Notes: a model not told the origin generated them from the letters alone. A stretch of DNA of 64,000 nt from Thalassotalea loyana (GCF_030161435.1 NZ_BSSV01000004.1:124001-188000); one strand, 5' to 3'; shown: positions 1-12,120, counted from the first letter of the stretch. Made by a program: numbers and translations.

Positions 1-3000
1 GACGAAGCACCTTATACAGGCAATAATGATGGTGATACTACTTTAGAAGAAATCATGGCAGCCATGCCAGCAGCGCAAAGCCAAGTAAAATCAACTTTAG
101 GCTTTGGTTTAGATGACGACGTGGATATTTTTACAACACCACCGTTGATTGATGATTCAACTGATTCTGCCGACGCTCAAGCATCAACAACTGCCTATCG
201 TAGCGCCGTAGAGGCACTAACAGCCATAGTGTTCGAAATGCAGCAATTGTCTGGTGATGGCGATACAACCACCGATGCAATTATCGACGACATGGCAGCT
301 GATTTATCCGACGGTATGATAGATGGTGAAGTAGACGGCGAGGAAACCGCAAGTTACCCCGAAGAAGCACTTGATGTGTTAGCCCAAGATCCTGCAACGC
401 TTCCTATACCAAACGACCCTGAAGGACGCACAGTATCAGATGTGAAAGATGTTGTTGTTGGTGAAACTGAGCAAACCGGACAAGACGACACAGATACCAC
501 CGAATTCGAAAACTCCGATGAAGAAATTGTGGTAAAACCCGCAGAAACGTCACCCGACATTGATGGTGACGGCGTGTTAAATTCTGATGATGCATTTCCT
601 GAATCTGCAGCCGCTGACACAGACACTGACAATGATGGTACTCCCGATGTCAGCTATTTTGTGGTCGACGGTGTAAGAACGGAAGATATTGATGAAGCAA
701 ACTCAGATCCAGATGACGATAACGACGGTGTTGCAGATGAGAACGATGACTTCCCACTAGACGATACCGAATTTTTAGATACCGACCAAGATGGTGTTGG
801 TAACAACGCCGACGATGATGACGATGGTGACGGTGTTGTTGATACAGATGATGACTTCCCTTTAGACAGCACTCGCTCCAACGCAATAGATCAAGACAAT
901 GATGGATGGCCTGAAGGTCAAGATAGTGATGATAACGACAGTGCTGTACCTGAAGGCGACTTTGTAGATACAGATGGTGATGGTTTAGCAGACTCAGGAG
1001 GTCTGGCACCTGACCCAGATGATGATAATGACGGTGTTTCTGATGCTGACGATGCATTCCCGCTCGATGCTACCGAATCAAATGACCAAGATAATGATGG
1101 CATTGGTGATAATACCGATACAGATATAGACGGTGACAATGTTCCCAACGATGACGATCTATTTCCACGTAACCCGCAAGAGTCAATCGATACCGATTTA
1201 GACGGTATTGGCAACAATAGTGACTTAGATGATGATGGTGATGACTTAACCGATGAACAAGAAGCGTTAATTGGTACAGACCCGTTAGATAGTGATACCG
1301 ATAATGATGGTGCATTTGATGGCAGCGATGCGTTTCCTCTCGATCCTCTTGAGCGCTTCGACAGCGACAATGATTCTGTAGGTAATGAAAGCGATAACTG
1401 TCCGCTCGTTATTAACACAAGCCAAATAGACACAGATGAAGATGGCTTTGGTGACCTATGTGACAATGACGACGATAACGATGGTGTACCTGATACTGAA
1501 GATGACTTCCCGCTTGATGATACAAGAAGTGAAGCGAGTGACGCTGATGGTGACGGCTGGCCAACAGAGCAAGACCCTGATGATAACGATGCGTCTAACC
1601 CAGGTACAGAGTTTATTGATACTGATGGAGATGGCATTGGCAATACTCTTGATGACGACGACGATGGTGACGGATTTGCCGATGAACAGGATGAGTTCCC
1701 TCTTGATATCAATGAATGGCTAGACAGTGACCAAGATGGTACTGGTAACAACGCTGATACCGATGACGATAACGATCAATACTCAGATAGCGATGAAGTT
1801 GACGCGGGTTCAGATCCGTTAAATGGTGAAGATTTACCGGATGATTTTGATGGTGACTTTATTCCTGATGTTAACGATGATGATATTGATGGTGACGGTA
1901 TCGCTAATGGTGATGACGCATTTGATTTCAACCCTGAAGAATCTGTCGATTCAGACGAAGATGGTGTGGGTGACAACAGTGACGCATTCCCAAATGATCC
2001 AACCGAAACGAATGACTTTGATCAGGATATGATTGGTGATAATGCTGATAACTGCCCGATGGTTGCCAACCCAGAGCAAACGGATATTGATGAAAATGGC
2101 GTAGGTGATGTTTGTGATCAATACAGCTTTGATTTGAATGGCACTTGGCTGGCAACAGAAGTTATCAGCTTTGACCAAAATGATCCTAAATGTAGTGTGC
2201 ATCAATCTGAAACATGGTTCCTCGACATTGAGATGAATGGTGAAATGCTATTTATCAAGGATGCTGATGACGATGATGAAGATGACGGTGCAGAAGGCAC
2301 TGTAGATTTAGCCGGTAACATTGAGCTATCGCCGTTAGATGACGAAGATGATTTTGAAGCACAAGACGCTTCTTATAATAAAGACACTGGCTTATTAACT
2401 ATTGAGTATACCCAGACCTTTGATAAGGATACTGCAACAGAATGTGCAGTAACGGGAACAATTACTGCGACTCAATTTACGGACACTAATGAAGAAGCAG
2501 CATTTACCGATGGTATTGCATGGTTTGAAGCAGATATGGAGTATGACGCTACTGGAGTTTCAGAACTGTTCTTCGAATATGGTGTCATCACAAATAGTGG
2601 CCCAGAGTCAATTTTCTCCTACGACAAGGAAACTGAAACCTGGGTAACAGCTGATGATGAAGAGACGAGTGATTACGCATTAACGCCAGATGGAATAATT
2701 GCTGATCCCGATATTTTTGAAGTACAGAGCTTTGGTGAAAATGGTGAAACGGCAATTATTTCGACAGGCATTATTGACGAAAGCATTGACCTTCTAGCTA
2801 CACCACTTGCTGGCGTAATGCAGTTAGGATTACTTGAAGAAGAATTCTATGGCGTTATTCCGAAAGAGGCTGTATTTAGTGAAGGCGCTGTTGCTTATCT
2901 TCCGGTGGTTGAAGGGCTAAATGACGTTTTTGAATTCTGGTGTGATGATAGTTTTATCAGCCAAATTAACGAAGCGTTAGTCTGTAGCAATGGTGTAGTG

Positions 3001-6000
3001 TTATCTTGGAATACTGACAATGTTGAGTTAGCCCAATCTATTGATGATATTGTCAACATACCAGGCACTCCTGCCGACCAAATGCACGGTGCAATCTGGC
3101 TCGGTTCCGAGAATGGTTATGATGTGCAAGCTTATTTTGTCTCTGACAATGGCCAAGCCGATGGAACCAACCTTAAAGCAAACATATACAAGTCGACATA
3201 TGATGGAACAGCCCCAGAGTTGTATGATTCAGTTGATGTTACTGTCGATATGGTTGGTGATGTTGCTGCATATAGCTTCCTAATCCCTGACTCTTTGCAG
3301 AACTTCTTAGACATTCATTCTGAAGACTCAATGCCGATGGTATTTGAAGACAGCGAGTTGGAAGCCAGCACTATTGTTCGCCGTGGCCATAAACAGACTG
3401 CAGGAGAACGCGATGATACAGGTATCGTCTTTAACTCTATTGCGTTTAACGACATTCTTGCGGCATTTAACTACGTTGATACCGACGGTGACGGTATCCC
3501 AGATCCTATAGATGATGATAAAGACAATGATGGTGTATCAAACGACGACGATGCATTTCCATTAGATGATTCTGAGTCAAATGATACCGATGGTGATGGT
3601 GTTGGTGATAACACTGATACAGACATTGATGGTGATGGTGTCGTAAATGATGACGATTTAGATCCATTTGATGACACTGTAACCCAAGCAATTAGCTTTA
3701 CTGCAGATGATTTATTATCAAGCTATGTTCAAATCCTTGATGGCGCATTAACTGAACCAACACTCAGACTCGGTGTTAACGATGGTCAGCGTTATGAGTT
3801 TGATCAAGGCTTTATGTCAAAAAGTGATTCATTTGGTAGCAGCTTTGCTGACTTCAATTTCACTGCCGAAACAGCAACGCTCAATCTATATTTTAGTAAT
3901 ATGGACAGCTCAAGCTTCATGACCGTCGACCAAATGGTTGATATAGGCATGATAGACCAACAAAGCGCTGATAATTTCAAAGCTATGTACGGTGACTATC
4001 AAATTGAAGTCATTATCACAACAGGTCTGACAAAATGGCAAAGGTTAGAGAGCGTTGCGCCTGTTCATAGATTTTGGCAAGTTCAAGAACAGCAGTACTT
4101 GATTAGTCCTGAATGGGAACGTGAGCAGTTAACTGGCTCAGTTGCAGTAAATCCTTTTGTAACAGAGTCTGACGGCGCGCTCGTCGAGCTTACAGACTAT
4201 TCAACGATTAATACCATTGCATGGACAGCTGATGAATTAACAAGTAGCTGGACACTGCCAGTGAATATAGACCTTTTTGCTGAAAATCAATGGGATCGAA
4301 AACAATTTGATATTGTTGATTTTGGCGAAAACAATGCTGCGACGTCGCAAATATTCGATATTGAACTCACTTGGGCAATCGATTCTGATGGACTATTAGT
4401 TTTAGATCTAGGAGATAACCTCCAGGTTACGATTCAAAAAATAGAAACGTTTGAAACGGGTGTTGGTGCGCTTATTCAAGCGACAGATGGCCAGTCAACA
4501 ATATCTTCATATGAATTATTGTTAACGCAAGGTTCAAGTATTGATATCGAACCATTACTCAATCGCTATCTTCAAAATAGCTTTAGTTTAACCAACCCTG
4601 ATGCTTACGATGAAGATGGCATGCTAGCTAACGATGCATTCTTTGGTTATAGGCTAGAAACGGGTGGTTCTCGCGCGACACGCATCCTAGATGGTGGCTT
4701 TAATTTCTATAATCATAGAGATGGCTGGGATCGTTGGTTTTGGTCAGAGCAAGAAAATGGCGATATAGAGCTCAATGCGCTGTGGCACAGTTACGATGGT
4801 GTATACGCTTCTTGTTTTTGGGAAACAGACGAAGAGTGTAATCGCTGGAGAATCAGAATGTGGCGCCCACTTCAACTTGTAGGTAACCGCTTATATGTTC
4901 TGGAATGGGAAGAACGAAACAACAATTCATTCACCGTGCCATCAGCAGATGAGGACTTGTATGTAGCAATTGCTCCGCGTATTAACTTCTATGAGGTTTA
5001 CGATATCGATTCTGATAAAGATAGAGTATTAGATAGCATCGATAACGACGACGACAATGACGGTGTAAATGACGCAAATGATGAGTTCCCATTTGACCCT
5101 AATGAGTCAATGGACAGTGATGGTGACTTAATAGGTAATAACGCTGACAACGATGATGACAATGATGGTGTTGATGATAAAAACGATGCATTTCCATTAG
5201 ATGATTCTGAAACTTCAGATACAGACATGGATGGAATTGGTGACAATTCAGATGATGATATCGATGGTGACGGCACGTTGAATGATTCAGACCTTGCTCC
5301 GTTTAATGAAGATGTTGGCGCTGCATTGGCATTTACAAGTGATAACCTGCTGACGAAATATGTATTTATTTCCGATGGTGCACTTGATGAGCCTGATATC
5401 GTTTTAGGTTTTTCAAACGGTGATACCTACAGCTTTGCTAATAACGTCGCTATGAAGCAAAGTGCATTTGCATCACTAACTGGGGGTTATGCTTTAGCAA
5501 ATGATACATTGACCGTTGATTTTGACACCTCTGAGACACTAACGCAGTATTACCAAGTCGATGACTTAGTTGATATGGGCATTATCGACCAACAAACAGC
5601 CGATAACTTTCTTGAACAAAATGGCGATTACTTCATCGAAACTAACGTCGAAACACAAGGTGTAACATGGCAGCTAATCAATACTGATGGCGACCAATAT
5701 GTTTTTTGGCAAATTTCATCTCAAACGTTACAAATAGTAGATGATTATTACCGAGAACTATTGTTTGGCGCTTTGGACGCGCCGGCCCAGCCTTTCGTTA
5801 GTGATGGACAGATTGTTACCTTGGTCGACTACGACTCACTCAGCTTTACTGCATGGACCAGCGAAGAGTTAGTGAACAATTGGGCGATGCCAGTCAAACT
5901 TGATTTCGGTTTGGAGGAGCTATCGCAAACCATTAATGCCGATATTGTAACTTTTGCAGATAATGGTACCGGTACATCGTCAATATTTGGCTTAAGTTTT

Positions 6001-6741
6001 AATTGGCAAATTGACAATGATGGGCTGTTGATCATTACTTTAGACACTGGTGAAGTCATTTCTATTGCGAAAGAGGCAGTTTATGACACAGGTATTGGTG
6101 CCTACATCACTTATGAAGTGAATGGATTAACCTATACAAACTATGCTTTGCTTGTAGAGCAAGAGCAAATTGGTGATCTCAATACCTACACTGATTTATT
6201 CCTCCAAAACAGTTTTAGTTTGACAGACCCTAATGCTTATGACGATGAAGGAATGCTAGTTGATGACCGAGTGTTTGGGTGGCGTTTAGAAAACAACGAC
6301 AGCAGAGTGACAAGAATAACCAACGGGGATTTCGATTTATCACAAATGTACGGTGGTTGGGACCGATGGTTCTGGGAGTTCCAAGAAAATAACCTTGTTG
6401 TTATGACAAGCTTACGCAGTGACTCAGGCTCTTTTGCAGACTGTGACGCTGAAAACGATGACTATTGCAATTATTGGCGTGTCAGATATTGGCAACCGTT
6501 AGCGACAATAGGCGATCGAATTTACGTACTCGAATGGGAAGAGATAAATGATGCAGCCTACAACTTCCCGAGTGAAACGCCTGTGTGGTCAATTAACATC
6601 CCACCTCGTATTCAGTTTTATCAAGTCATGGATATAGATTCTGACGGAGATGGCATCGTCGACTCGCTAGATCCTGATGATGACAATGACGAGGTTAATG
6701 ACGAAAATGATGCTTACCCGTTTGATGTTAATATGAATTAA
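1..6741 (+). CDS. Giant Asp-rich thrombospondin type 3 repeat protein, 5'-partial
   Basis: The frame is open from base 1, so the real start lies before the window; the first in-window ATG (55) is only internal. About 2246 residues remain. The first ~680 visible residues are dominated by DxDxDG-type calcium-binding repeats of the thrombospondin type 3 class (DTDGDG, DDDNDG, 'DAFPLD' spacers). A Cys-containing beta-rich stretch follows, then two homologous modules. Each module is a short TSP3 linker plus a domain beginning near '[11 protein letters not shown]' (about nt 3694) and '[11 protein letters not shown]' (about nt 5329), a period of about 545 residues, with shared 'GGWDRWFW' and 'YVLEWEE' motifs. 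A last TSP3 repeat closes the protein. Such proteins are usually secreted or surface-exposed and stiffened by calcium; that role is inferred. No sortase or PEP-type anchor is visible at the C-terminus. A terminator follows directly. Confidence 0.9.
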   Translation, partial: DEAPYTGNNDGDTTLEEIMAAMPAAQSQVKSTLGFGLDDDVDIFTTPPLIDDSTDSADAQASTTAYRSAVEALTAIVFEMQQLSGDGDTTTDAIIDDMAADLSDGMIDGEVDGEETASYPEEALDVLAQDPATLPIPNDPEGRTVSDVKDVVVGETEQTGQDDTDTTEFENSDEEIVVKPAETSPDIDGDGVLNSDDAFPESAAADTDTDNDGTPDVSYFVVDGVRTEDIDEANSDPDDDNDGVADENDDFPLDDTEFLDTDQDGVGNNADDDDDGDGVVDTDDDFPLDSTRSNAIDQDNDGWPEGQDSDDNDSAVPEGDFVDTDGDGLADSGGLAPDPDDDNDGVSDADDAFPLDATESNDQDNDGIGDNTDTDIDGDNVPNDDDLFPRNPQESIDTDLDGIGNNSDLDDDGDDLTDEQEALIGTDPLDSDTDNDGAFDGSDAFPLDPLERFDSDNDSVGNESDNCPLVINTSQIDTDEDGFGDLCDNDDDNDGVPDTEDDFPLDDTRSEASDADGDGWPTEQDPDDNDASNPGTEFIDTDGDGIGNTLDDDDDGDGFADEQDEFPLDINEWLDSDQDGTGNNADTDDDNDQYSDSDEVDAGSDPLNGEDLPDDFDGDFIPDVNDDDIDGDGIANGDDAFDFNPEESVDSDEDGVGDNSDAFPNDPTETNDFDQDMIGDNADNCPMVANPEQTDIDENGVGDVCDQYSFDLNGTWLATEVISFDQNDPKCSVHQSETWFLDIEMNGEMLFIKDADDDDEDDGAEGTVDLAGNIELSPLDDEDDFEAQDASYNKDTGLLTIEYTQTFDKDTATECAVTGTITATQFTDTNEEAAFTDGIAWFEADMEYDATGVSELFFEYGVITNSGPESIFSYDKETETWVTADDEETSDYALTPDGIIADPDIFEVQSFGENGETAIISTGIIDESIDLLATPLAGVMQLGLLEEEFYGVIPKEAVFSEGAVAYLPVVEGLNDVFEFWCDDSFISQINEALVCSNGVVLSWNTDNVELAQSIDDIVNIPGTPADQMHGAIWLGSENGYDVQAYFVSDNGQADGTNLKANIYKSTYDGTAPELYDSVDVTVDMVGDVAAYSFLIPDSLQNFLDIHSEDSMPMVFEDSELEASTIVRRGHKQTAGERDDTGIVFNSIAFNDILAAFNYVDTDGDGIPDPIDDDKDNDGVSNDDDAFPLDDSESNDTDGDGVGDNTDTDIDGDGVVNDDDLDPFDDTVTQAISFTADDLLSSYVQILDGALTEPTLRLGVNDGQRYEFDQGFMSKSDSFGSSFADFNFTAETATLNLYFSNMDSSSFMTVDQMVDIGMIDQQSADNFKAMYGDYQIEVIITTGLTKWQRLESVAPVHRFWQVQEQQYLISPEWEREQLTGSVAVNPFVTESDGALVELTDYSTINTIAWTADELTSSWTLPVNIDLFAENQWDRKQFDIVDFGENNAATSQIFDIELTWAIDSDGLLVLDLGDNLQVTIQKIETFETGVGALIQATDGQSTISSYELLLTQGSSIDIEPLLNRYLQNSFSLTNPDAYDEDGMLANDAFFGYRLETGGSRATRILDGGFNFYNHRDGWDRWFWSEQENGDIELNALWHSYDGVYASCFWETDEECNRWRIRMWRPLQLVGNRLYVLEWEERNNNSFTVPSADEDLYVAIAPRINFYEVYDIDSDKDRVLDSIDNDDDNDGVNDANDEFPFDPNESMDSDGDLIGNNADNDDDNDGVDDKNDAFPLDDSETSDTDMDGIGDNSDDDIDGDGTLNDSDLAPFNEDVGAALAFTSDNLLTKYVFISDGALDEPDIVLGFSNGDTYSFANNVAMKQSAFASLTGGYALANDTLTVDFDTSETLTQYYQVDDLVDMGIIDQQTADNFLEQNGDYFIETNVETQGVTWQLINTDGDQYVFWQISSQTLQIVDDYYRELLFGALDAPAQPFVSDGQIVTLVDYDSLSFTAWTSEELVNNWAMPVKLDFGLEELSQTINADIVTFADNGTGTSSIFGLSFNWQIDNDGLLIITLDTGEVISIAKEAVYDTGIGAYITYEVNGLTYTNYALLVEQEQIGDLNTYTDLFLQNSFSLTDPNAYDDEGMLVDDRVFGWRLENNDSRVTRITNGDFDLSQMYGGWDRWFWEFQENNLVVMTSLRSDSGSFADCDAENDDYCNYWRVRYWQPLATIGDRIYVLEWEEINDAAYNFPSETPVWSINIPPRIQFYQVMDIDSDGDGIVDSLDPDDDNDEVNDENDAYPFDVNMN

Positions 6742-6763
6742 TAAATATCAAAAATGTTTGAAA

Positions 6764-6791
6764 AGACCTGAGCATTGCTCGGGTCTTTTTC
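6764..6791 (+). terminator. Rho-independent terminator after the giant repeat protein
   Basis: Stem AGACCTGAGC / GCTCGGGTCT with an ATT loop (one G-U pair) followed by a run of T, 23 bases after the stop codon. Confidence 0.85.
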
Positions 6792-6867
6792 TATCACTAG
6801 CCTGCTTTTTACATCCTCTTGATAAAAAGCATGCTAGAGTAATTCAAAAACATACAAGGAAACAGTT

Positions 6868-7512
6868 ATGGCAACAATCTTGGGCGTTCCTGCCTCACCA
6901 TTTGTCCGCAAAGCAATGCTAGCGCATTTAGTTAAACAAGTGCCGTTTGAGATCAAAATGGTGCCACCAGGTAGCGACGACGAAACCTTCAGACAAGCGA
7001 GCCCGATGGGTAAAATTCCAGGCTACCAAACGGATAAAGGCACCCTATTTTCTGACTCGTCGGTGATTATCGCGTACTTAGAAAAAGTGCATACCGATAC
7101 GCCGCTTTACCCAAGCGATCCTGAGCAATACGCACAAGCGATATGGTTAGAAGAATACGCGGATACTAAAATGTCTGAAGCGACCAACGCACTGTATTTC
7201 CAACGTGTGGTAGGCCCAGCGTTTTTCGAACACACAACCGACCAAGAACGCGTTACGCAGGTTATTAATGAATTAATTCCACCCGTGCTAGATTTCTTAG
7301 AAGGTAAGTTAACGTCAGGTAACTATTTTATTGGTGACAGCTTAAGTGTGGCAGACGTTGCCATTGCAAGTAACTTAATGAGCTTAACACGCGCCCAATA
7401 CACAATAGACGACAACAAGTGGCCAAAAGTCTGTGCTTTTTACAACCACTTTTTAAGCCTAGATGCAGCAAAACAACAGCTAGCAACCGAAGATAAAATC
7501 TTCAGCCGCTAA
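6868..7512 (+). CDS. Glutathione S-transferase family protein
   Basis: 214 residues, the usual length for a cytosolic GST. The N-terminal thioredoxin-like domain shows 'SPFVRKAMLAHLVKQVPFE', the conserved cis-proline region 'GKIPGYQTDKGTLFSDSSVII' and the SNAIL-like 'DSSVIIAYLE'. The C-terminal all-helical domain carries 'FIGDSLSVADVAIASNL', the N-capping box of GST folds. The likely role is glutathione conjugation or reduction in the cytoplasm; the substrate cannot be read from sequence. The ATG at 6868 has an AAGGA ribosome site 8 bases upstream. It is a single-gene unit between the giant protein's terminator and a convergent gene. Confidence 0.9.
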   Translation: MATILGVPASPFVRKAMLAHLVKQVPFEIKMVPPGSDDETFRQASPMGKIPGYQTDKGTLFSDSSVIIAYLEKVHTDTPLYPSDPEQYAQAIWLEEYADTKMSEATNALYFQRVVGPAFFEHTTDQERVTQVINELIPPVLDFLEGKLTSGNYFIGDSLSVADVAIASNLMSLTRAQYTIDDNKWPKVCAFYNHFLSLDAAKQQLATEDKIFSR

Positions 7513-7542
7513 TGCGTTAGCCCCTTCATACCAATTTCATAC

Positions 7543-8172
7543 CTAGGCACTACGCTTAAAGTATTGCGCTAGGTGTGGATAGTGCTTTAATACATTCTCT
7601 TGAATAAACGACACTGGCATATCGGCAAATGTGCCATGATCCACTAAATACTCCATATGCTTGTCACCACCATCGGTAAACTCATGAAATATTGAGTCGT
7701 TGATACCGTCAAACTCAAGCGGGTTAATATTGTTGCGCTCGCATAACGCTTGATCAAACGCTGGAGTGGCTTTTACCCACTTCCCTTGAATGAATAGATC
7801 AACATAGCCATGCATTGAAAATACGTCAGTGCGCAGTATTTCGAGTAACTTAGGGTTAGCTAAATGGTTTTTGACATCTGCCAAGCCAATACGCGCCGGA
7901 ATGCCTATTTTACGGCATAGCGCTATCATCAACGCGCTTTTTGGCAAACAATAACCTTGTTGGTTTTCGAAACAAAAGCTGGCTTTTAAGGTAGGCTCAC
8001 CGTCAAAGGCGGCGCTCGTGTCATATCGAAAGCCATCACGTACGGCGTAATAAATTGTGATTGCATTCTCAATGTCGGCCACATTGCTATATACAGGTAA
8101 CGTGTCAAAGTACGCCGCAACTTGCGGATCGTTATAATTGAAAAAGGGCGTTGCCTCTAGGTACTGTTCCAT
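7543..8172 (-). CDS. Transglutaminase-like cysteine protease-fold protein
   Basis: 209 residues. The transglutaminase-like core is recognisable: Cys75 in 'GYCLPKSALMIALCRKIGIPAR', His121 in 'MHGYVDLFI' and Asp140 in 'TPAFD', the expected Cys-His-Asp order and spacing. The 'KWVKATPAFD' segment is typical of bacterial members of this superfamily. No signal peptide is visible, so it is probably cytoplasmic. The biological substrate is unknown; family members act as proteases or amidases or, rarely, cross-linking enzymes. Its start is 95 bases from the end of the AraC-type gene on the same strand, so the two could be co-transcribed. Confidence 0.8.
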   Translation of the reverse strand: MEQYLEATPFFNYNDPQVAAYFDTLPVYSNVADIENAITIYYAVRDGFRYDTSAAFDGEPTLKASFCFENQQGYCLPKSALMIALCRKIGIPARIGLADVKNHLANPKLLEILRTDVFSMHGYVDLFIQGKWVKATPAFDQALCERNNINPLEFDGINDSIFHEFTDGGDKHMEYLVDHGTFADMPVSFIQENVLKHYPHLAQYFKRSA

Positions 8173-8267
8173 AACGTTTGCTCAGCAGTTTTTTGGTTAT
8201 TATTACCCACTGTGCCAATAACAAAATGACGATTACTGACAATTTACTGAACAAAAAATTCATCACC

Positions 8268-9293
8268 CTACTGGTGAGGCGCACTTCTTGGATTTTCTCG
8301 ATATTGGCTTGGCGTTACTCCAAACCACTTTTTAAAATTACGGTAAAATACACTCACTTCAGAAAAGCCTAGCTGCGCTGAAATTTGCTGATTAGTTAAT
8401 TCGGTTTTCACTAAATAGTATGACGCTTTTTGTTTACGTACTTTTTCACGAATATCTTTAAAACGCGTCCCTTCTTGTTTTAAACCTCGAATTAAACTCT
8501 GCTCGCTACAAAAGAAATGCTCTGCCGCATGAGGCAAGTTAGTATCACCAATAAACGCAGCATTTTCGATATATTCTTGCACCTTTTTACTCAAGCTCAT
8601 GCTCGATTGATAATGCGACATTAAGCATTGTGGTGCGTTAATTAAAAACGTTTGAAGGCTGTCTGGCGTTTGTTTAATTGGTGTATCAAGTAACGCGGTG
8701 TCGAAGTATATGGCGCTTTCTTGTTGATCAAAATTAACCTGAGTTTTAAACAAGCCAGGCAGATATGAACTTGCATAACCGGCTGAAAACTTGAGATTGA
8801 ATTGAGTTAACTCAATCGGCTTATCAATCATCCAGCTTAGCCAGCGCCAAATCACACAGCTGGTGAAAATAATAAAGTAGTCGTGACTCGCATCGTCAGA
8901 CAACGTTTCACTATCGTCGAACACTACTTTAGAGACTTGCTCTCCAATGTCTAAACGCCAGTTTAATTCTCGACTTAATATACCGTAGAAATTACATGAA
9001 CGATGAATCGCCTGTTTTAACGTGTGGCAGGTAATGCAGGCATAGGTCATCATTCTAAAACTACCGGCAGGTAAGGTAGAATTAACACCACCAAATGACT
9101 CGTCGTCTATCGCCAACACACTTTGCTTGATCATCTCAGCAAATCCGTCTTCGCTTACATCTTTACCTTCGTTTGCGTACACGCTTTCAGGCACAGAAAA
9201 TTGCTGGCAAATCTCTTCGGTTGAATACCCTCTTTTTTGAAAGTCTCGAAAATGCCAACGAATAAACGGATTAGGAATCAGGGCTTGCGTCAT
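8268..9293 (-). CDS. AraC family transcriptional regulator
   Basis: 341 residues. The C-terminal ~100 residues form an AraC-type double helix-turn-helix ('FCSEQSLIRGLKQEGTRFKDIR', 'TNQQISAQLGFSEVSVFYRNFKKWFGVTPSQYR'), including the family signature around 'GFSEVSVFYRNFKKWFG'. The N-terminal half resembles the arabinose-binding-like sensor domain of OruR/ArgR-type AraC regulators (PF12625-like). It probably senses a small ligand and activates nearby genes. The transglutaminase-like gene immediately downstream on the same strand is the closest candidate target, though that is inference. The start is ATG at 9293, with divergent topB 121 bases away. Confidence 0.88.
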   Translation of the reverse strand: MTQALIPNPFIRWHFRDFQKRGYSTEEICQQFSVPESVYANEGKDVSEDGFAEMIKQSVLAIDDESFGGVNSTLPAGSFRMMTYACITCHTLKQAIHRSCNFYGILSRELNWRLDIGEQVSKVVFDDSETLSDDASHDYFIIFTSCVIWRWLSWMIDKPIELTQFNLKFSAGYASSYLPGLFKTQVNFDQQESAIYFDTALLDTPIKQTPDSLQTFLINAPQCLMSHYQSSMSLSKKVQEYIENAAFIGDTNLPHAAEHFFCSEQSLIRGLKQEGTRFKDIREKVRKQKASYYLVKTELTNQQISAQLGFSEVSVFYRNFKKWFGVTPSQYRENPRSAPHQ

Positions 9294-9414
9294 AACGTCA
9301 TGTTTTTAAATAAGGTCGTATTAGCTTATCACTTTCCTATTTGCTCAAACAAACTATTTAACTGTATATAAATTCAGTATATGATAACAATGTATTCCTA
9401 ATAGAAGTCAGCGC

Positions 9415-11331
9415 GTGAATTTATATATTGCAGAAAAACCTAGCTTAGCTAAAGCCATTGTTTCGGCACTACCTAAACCGCACAAAAAACAAAATGGCTA
9501 TATAGAAGTTGGCAACGGCGATATTGTCAGTTGGTGCATTGGCCATATTTTAGAGCAAGCTGAACCTCAGGTTTACGACAGTAAATACCAAAAATGGCAT
9601 TATGAACACTTACCCATTGAGCCAGCGTCGTGGCAATTAGTACCGAAAAAAGCGAGTAAAACGCAGCTCACAATTTTAACGCGTTTGATCAAAAAAGCGG
9701 GCAACATTATTCATGCTGGTGACCCTGATCGCGAGGGTCAACTACTTGTCGACGAAGTCATTAATTACGTTAATATTCCTGACGATAAAAAACGTCGTGT
9801 TCAGCGCCTCTTAGTTAACGACTTGAACATTAACGCAGTCAAAAAAGCGCTCAATAATTTACAACCAAATGCAGACTTTATGCCGCTGTCAGTGTCGGCA
9901 TTGGCGCGCTCTCGGGCTGATTGGTTATATGGCATTAACCTAACTCGCGCATTAACAATTAGAGGGCAAAAATCAGGGTTCAACTCAGTGCTTTCAGTAG
10001 GACGAGTGCAAACCCCAGTATTAGGTTTGGTCGTTGAACGTGACCTACAAATTGAAGACTTTACACCACATAATTATTACGAAGTGCTCGCACACTTAAC
10101 CACTCAAAACCAAGAACCTTTTAGTGCTAAATGGCAGCCAAGCGAAGCATGCGCGCCGCACATGGATAGCGAACAACGAGTGATTAACAAGTCACTCGCT
10201 GAACATGTAATTACTCGCATATCCAATCAGCAAGCTACCGTAACCAAACTAAATAGCAAAGACAAAAAGCAAGCACCGCCATTGCCCTATAATTTGTCAG
10301 CGCTTCAAATTGACGCAGCTAAACGTTTCTCAATGAACGCAAAACTGGTGTTAGATATTTGCCAAGCGTTATATGAAAAACACCAATTGATTACCTACCC
10401 TCGCTCAGATTGTCGCTTTTTACCGACAACACAATTTGGTGAGGCTAAGCAAATAATTTCGATGTTGAGCAAGGCTGAAGAACCCTTAGCAACGGCAGCA
10501 AGCCAAGCCGACGCCAGCATTAAAAGTAAAGCGTGGAACAACGCAAAAGTTAGTGCTCACCACGCCATAATCCCAACGCTAAAGCCCGTTACGTCAGTTA
10601 ACCTCAATACCTTTGAGAAGAATGTATATCAATTGATTTGTCGTCAATACTTAGCTCAGTTTTACCCTAATTTTCAGTTTCACGAGGTGAGTGTTGAGCT
10701 CGATATTGCAGGTGGGCTGTTCACCAGTAAAAGTACAAAAACACTAGAGCTAGGCTGGAAGAAGTTATTTAACGCGAACAATGAAGATAAGGCGCAATTA
10801 CCACCGTTGAAAAAAGGTGACGTGTTGACCTGTTCAAATGGCGAGTTGTTAACAAAAGAAACGCAACCACCCAAGTCCTTTACTGACGCAACCTTACTCG
10901 CCGCAATGACAAACATAGCTAAATTTGTTCAGAACCCCGACATTAAAAAGCAATTAAAAGATACCGACGGCTTAGGTACTGAAGCAACACGTGCAGGCAT
11001 TATCGATTTGCTATTTAAACGTCAGTATTTAAAACGACAAGGTAAAAGTATTCATGCATCAGATCTTGGCCGTGGCTTTATTCAAGCACTACCCAAAGAA
11101 ACCACCTTGCCGGATATGACCGCACATTGGGAGTCGTCACTTAATCTTATGACGCAAAAACAATGTAGCTACCAATCGTTTATGACGGGGCTAAGCACCC
11201 AATTGCATCAGCTAATTGATACCGCTTCTACCATCAGATTCACTGACTTACCTAAGGTAGATAAACCAAGCTTTAAAAAACGAAAACGTCGTAAACCGTC
11301 AACAAGTAAAAAAGCGAAAGCAACCACCTGA
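9415..11331 (+). CDS. topB: DNA topoisomerase III
   Basis: 638 residues (E. coli TopB is 653). The type IA topoisomerase relaxes and decatenates DNA by single-strand passage. The N-terminal Toprim domain shows 'AEKPSLAKAI' (catalytic Glu7) and 'HAGDPDREGQLL' (DxD acidic pair near residue 104). The catalytic tyrosine is in 'LITYPRSDCRFLP' near residue 327. 'GTEATRAGIIDLL' and 'SVGRVQTPVLGLVVERD' are further family blocks. The C-terminus is a basic tail (KKRKRRKPSTSKK) rather than zinc fingers. The start is GTG at 9415; no upstream ATG keeps the frame and homology begins immediately ('MNLYIAEKPSLA'). Confidence 0.97.
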   Translation: MNLYIAEKPSLAKAIVSALPKPHKKQNGYIEVGNGDIVSWCIGHILEQAEPQVYDSKYQKWHYEHLPIEPASWQLVPKKASKTQLTILTRLIKKAGNIIHAGDPDREGQLLVDEVINYVNIPDDKKRRVQRLLVNDLNINAVKKALNNLQPNADFMPLSVSALARSRADWLYGINLTRALTIRGQKSGFNSVLSVGRVQTPVLGLVVERDLQIEDFTPHNYYEVLAHLTTQNQEPFSAKWQPSEACAPHMDSEQRVINKSLAEHVITRISNQQATVTKLNSKDKKQAPPLPYNLSALQIDAAKRFSMNAKLVLDICQALYEKHQLITYPRSDCRFLPTTQFGEAKQIISMLSKAEEPLATAASQADASIKSKAWNNAKVSAHHAIIPTLKPVTSVNLNTFEKNVYQLICRQYLAQFYPNFQFHEVSVELDIAGGLFTSKSTKTLELGWKKLFNANNEDKAQLPPLKKGDVLTCSNGELLTKETQPPKSFTDATLLAAMTNIAKFVQNPDIKKQLKDTDGLGTEATRAGIIDLLFKRQYLKRQGKSIHASDLGRGFIQALPKETTLPDMTAHWESSLNLMTQKQCSYQSFMTGLSTQLHQLIDTASTIRFTDLPKVDKPSFKKRKRRKPSTSKKAKATT

Positions 11332-11385
11332 CCTTGACGAAGCTAAGATAATATTTCACAGTAAACTCACTCGAAATAACATGTA

Positions 11386-12120
11386 GTGATTATGATTCAT
11401 TGGCTAGTTACCTTGGTTTTACTTCCTGTCTTTATTGTTCAAGGCAAATACGTTCGCAAAAATACACCAAAGCTTGCTGAAGCTTCTGGTCCACGTATTG
11501 TTTCTGGTAACGCTACTAACGCTGCATCTACCAATACACTCAATGTCCTTGTGATTGGCGATTCAGCGGCAGCAGGTGTGGGCGTTTCAAACCAGCGCGA
11601 TGCACTGTTAGGGCAACTCTCAACAACATTAAATCAATCGCTAAAGCATAAAGATATTTCATTAACACTGATGGCAAGCACGGGTGCAACAACGCAAATG
11701 ACATTGTCGAGGATACAAGCATTGAACGCCGAACCATTTGACGTGGTAGTTACTTCGCTTGGTGTTAATGATGTCACCAAAGGTATTACGCGTGATAAAT
11801 TTAGCGCACTGCAGCATCAATTAATCAAATTGCTGATCAGCAAATTTTCAGCGTCGGTGATCATTGCCACGCAAATTCCACCAATGCATCAATTTCCTGC
11901 ACTACCTAATCCCCTTCGCTGGTATCTAGGTAACAGGGCTAAACAATTGAATAAAGATTTAACGCAAATTTGCCAAGCGTATGAGCAAACACATACGCTC
12001 ACAATTGAACTGCCTAATGACCCTTCGCTTATGGCCAGCGACGGTTTTCATCCTGGCCAACCGGTTTATCAACAATGGGCAATCTCGGCGAGTGAACACA
12101 TCGCCGATAAAATTACCTAA
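11386..12120 (+). CDS. SGNH/GDSL-family hydrolase
   Basis: 244 residues. Block I is 'VIGDSAAAGVGV' with the nucleophilic Ser, block III 'GVNDVTKG' (GxND) and block V 'SDGFHPG' (DxxH), giving the full SGNH catalytic set. The N-terminus is a hydrophobic segment ('WLVTLVLLPVFIVQGKYV'), likely a membrane anchor or uncleaved signal, placing the enzyme at or outside the inner membrane. It is probably an esterase or lipase; substrate unknown. The start is written as GTG 11386; ATG 11392 two codons later is equally plausible. The stop overlaps by 4 bases the stop of the convergent permease gene. Confidence 0.88.
   Translation: MIMIHWLVTLVLLPVFIVQGKYVRKNTPKLAEASGPRIVSGNATNAASTNTLNVLVIGDSAAAGVGVSNQRDALLGQLSTTLNQSLKHKDISLTLMASTGATTQMTLSRIQALNAEPFDVVVTSLGVNDVTKGITRDKFSALQHQLIKLLISKFSASVIIATQIPPMHQFPALPNPLRWYLGNRAKQLNKDLTQICQAYEQTHTLTIELPNDPSLMASDGFHPGQPVYQQWAISASEHIADKIT

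Noticed and set aside
540-1780. Regular repeats resembling a CRISPR or satellite array
   Set aside because: The repeats are degenerate, follow codon phase and encode TSP3 calcium motifs; spacing and sequence vary as in protein repeats.
354-2205. Several long Ser-rich or His-rich reverse-strand and alternate-frame ORFs inside the giant acidic gene
   Set aside because: They mirror the GAT/GAC-rich Asp codons (reading as Ser/His on the other strand), have no ribosome sites, and are shadows of the real frame.
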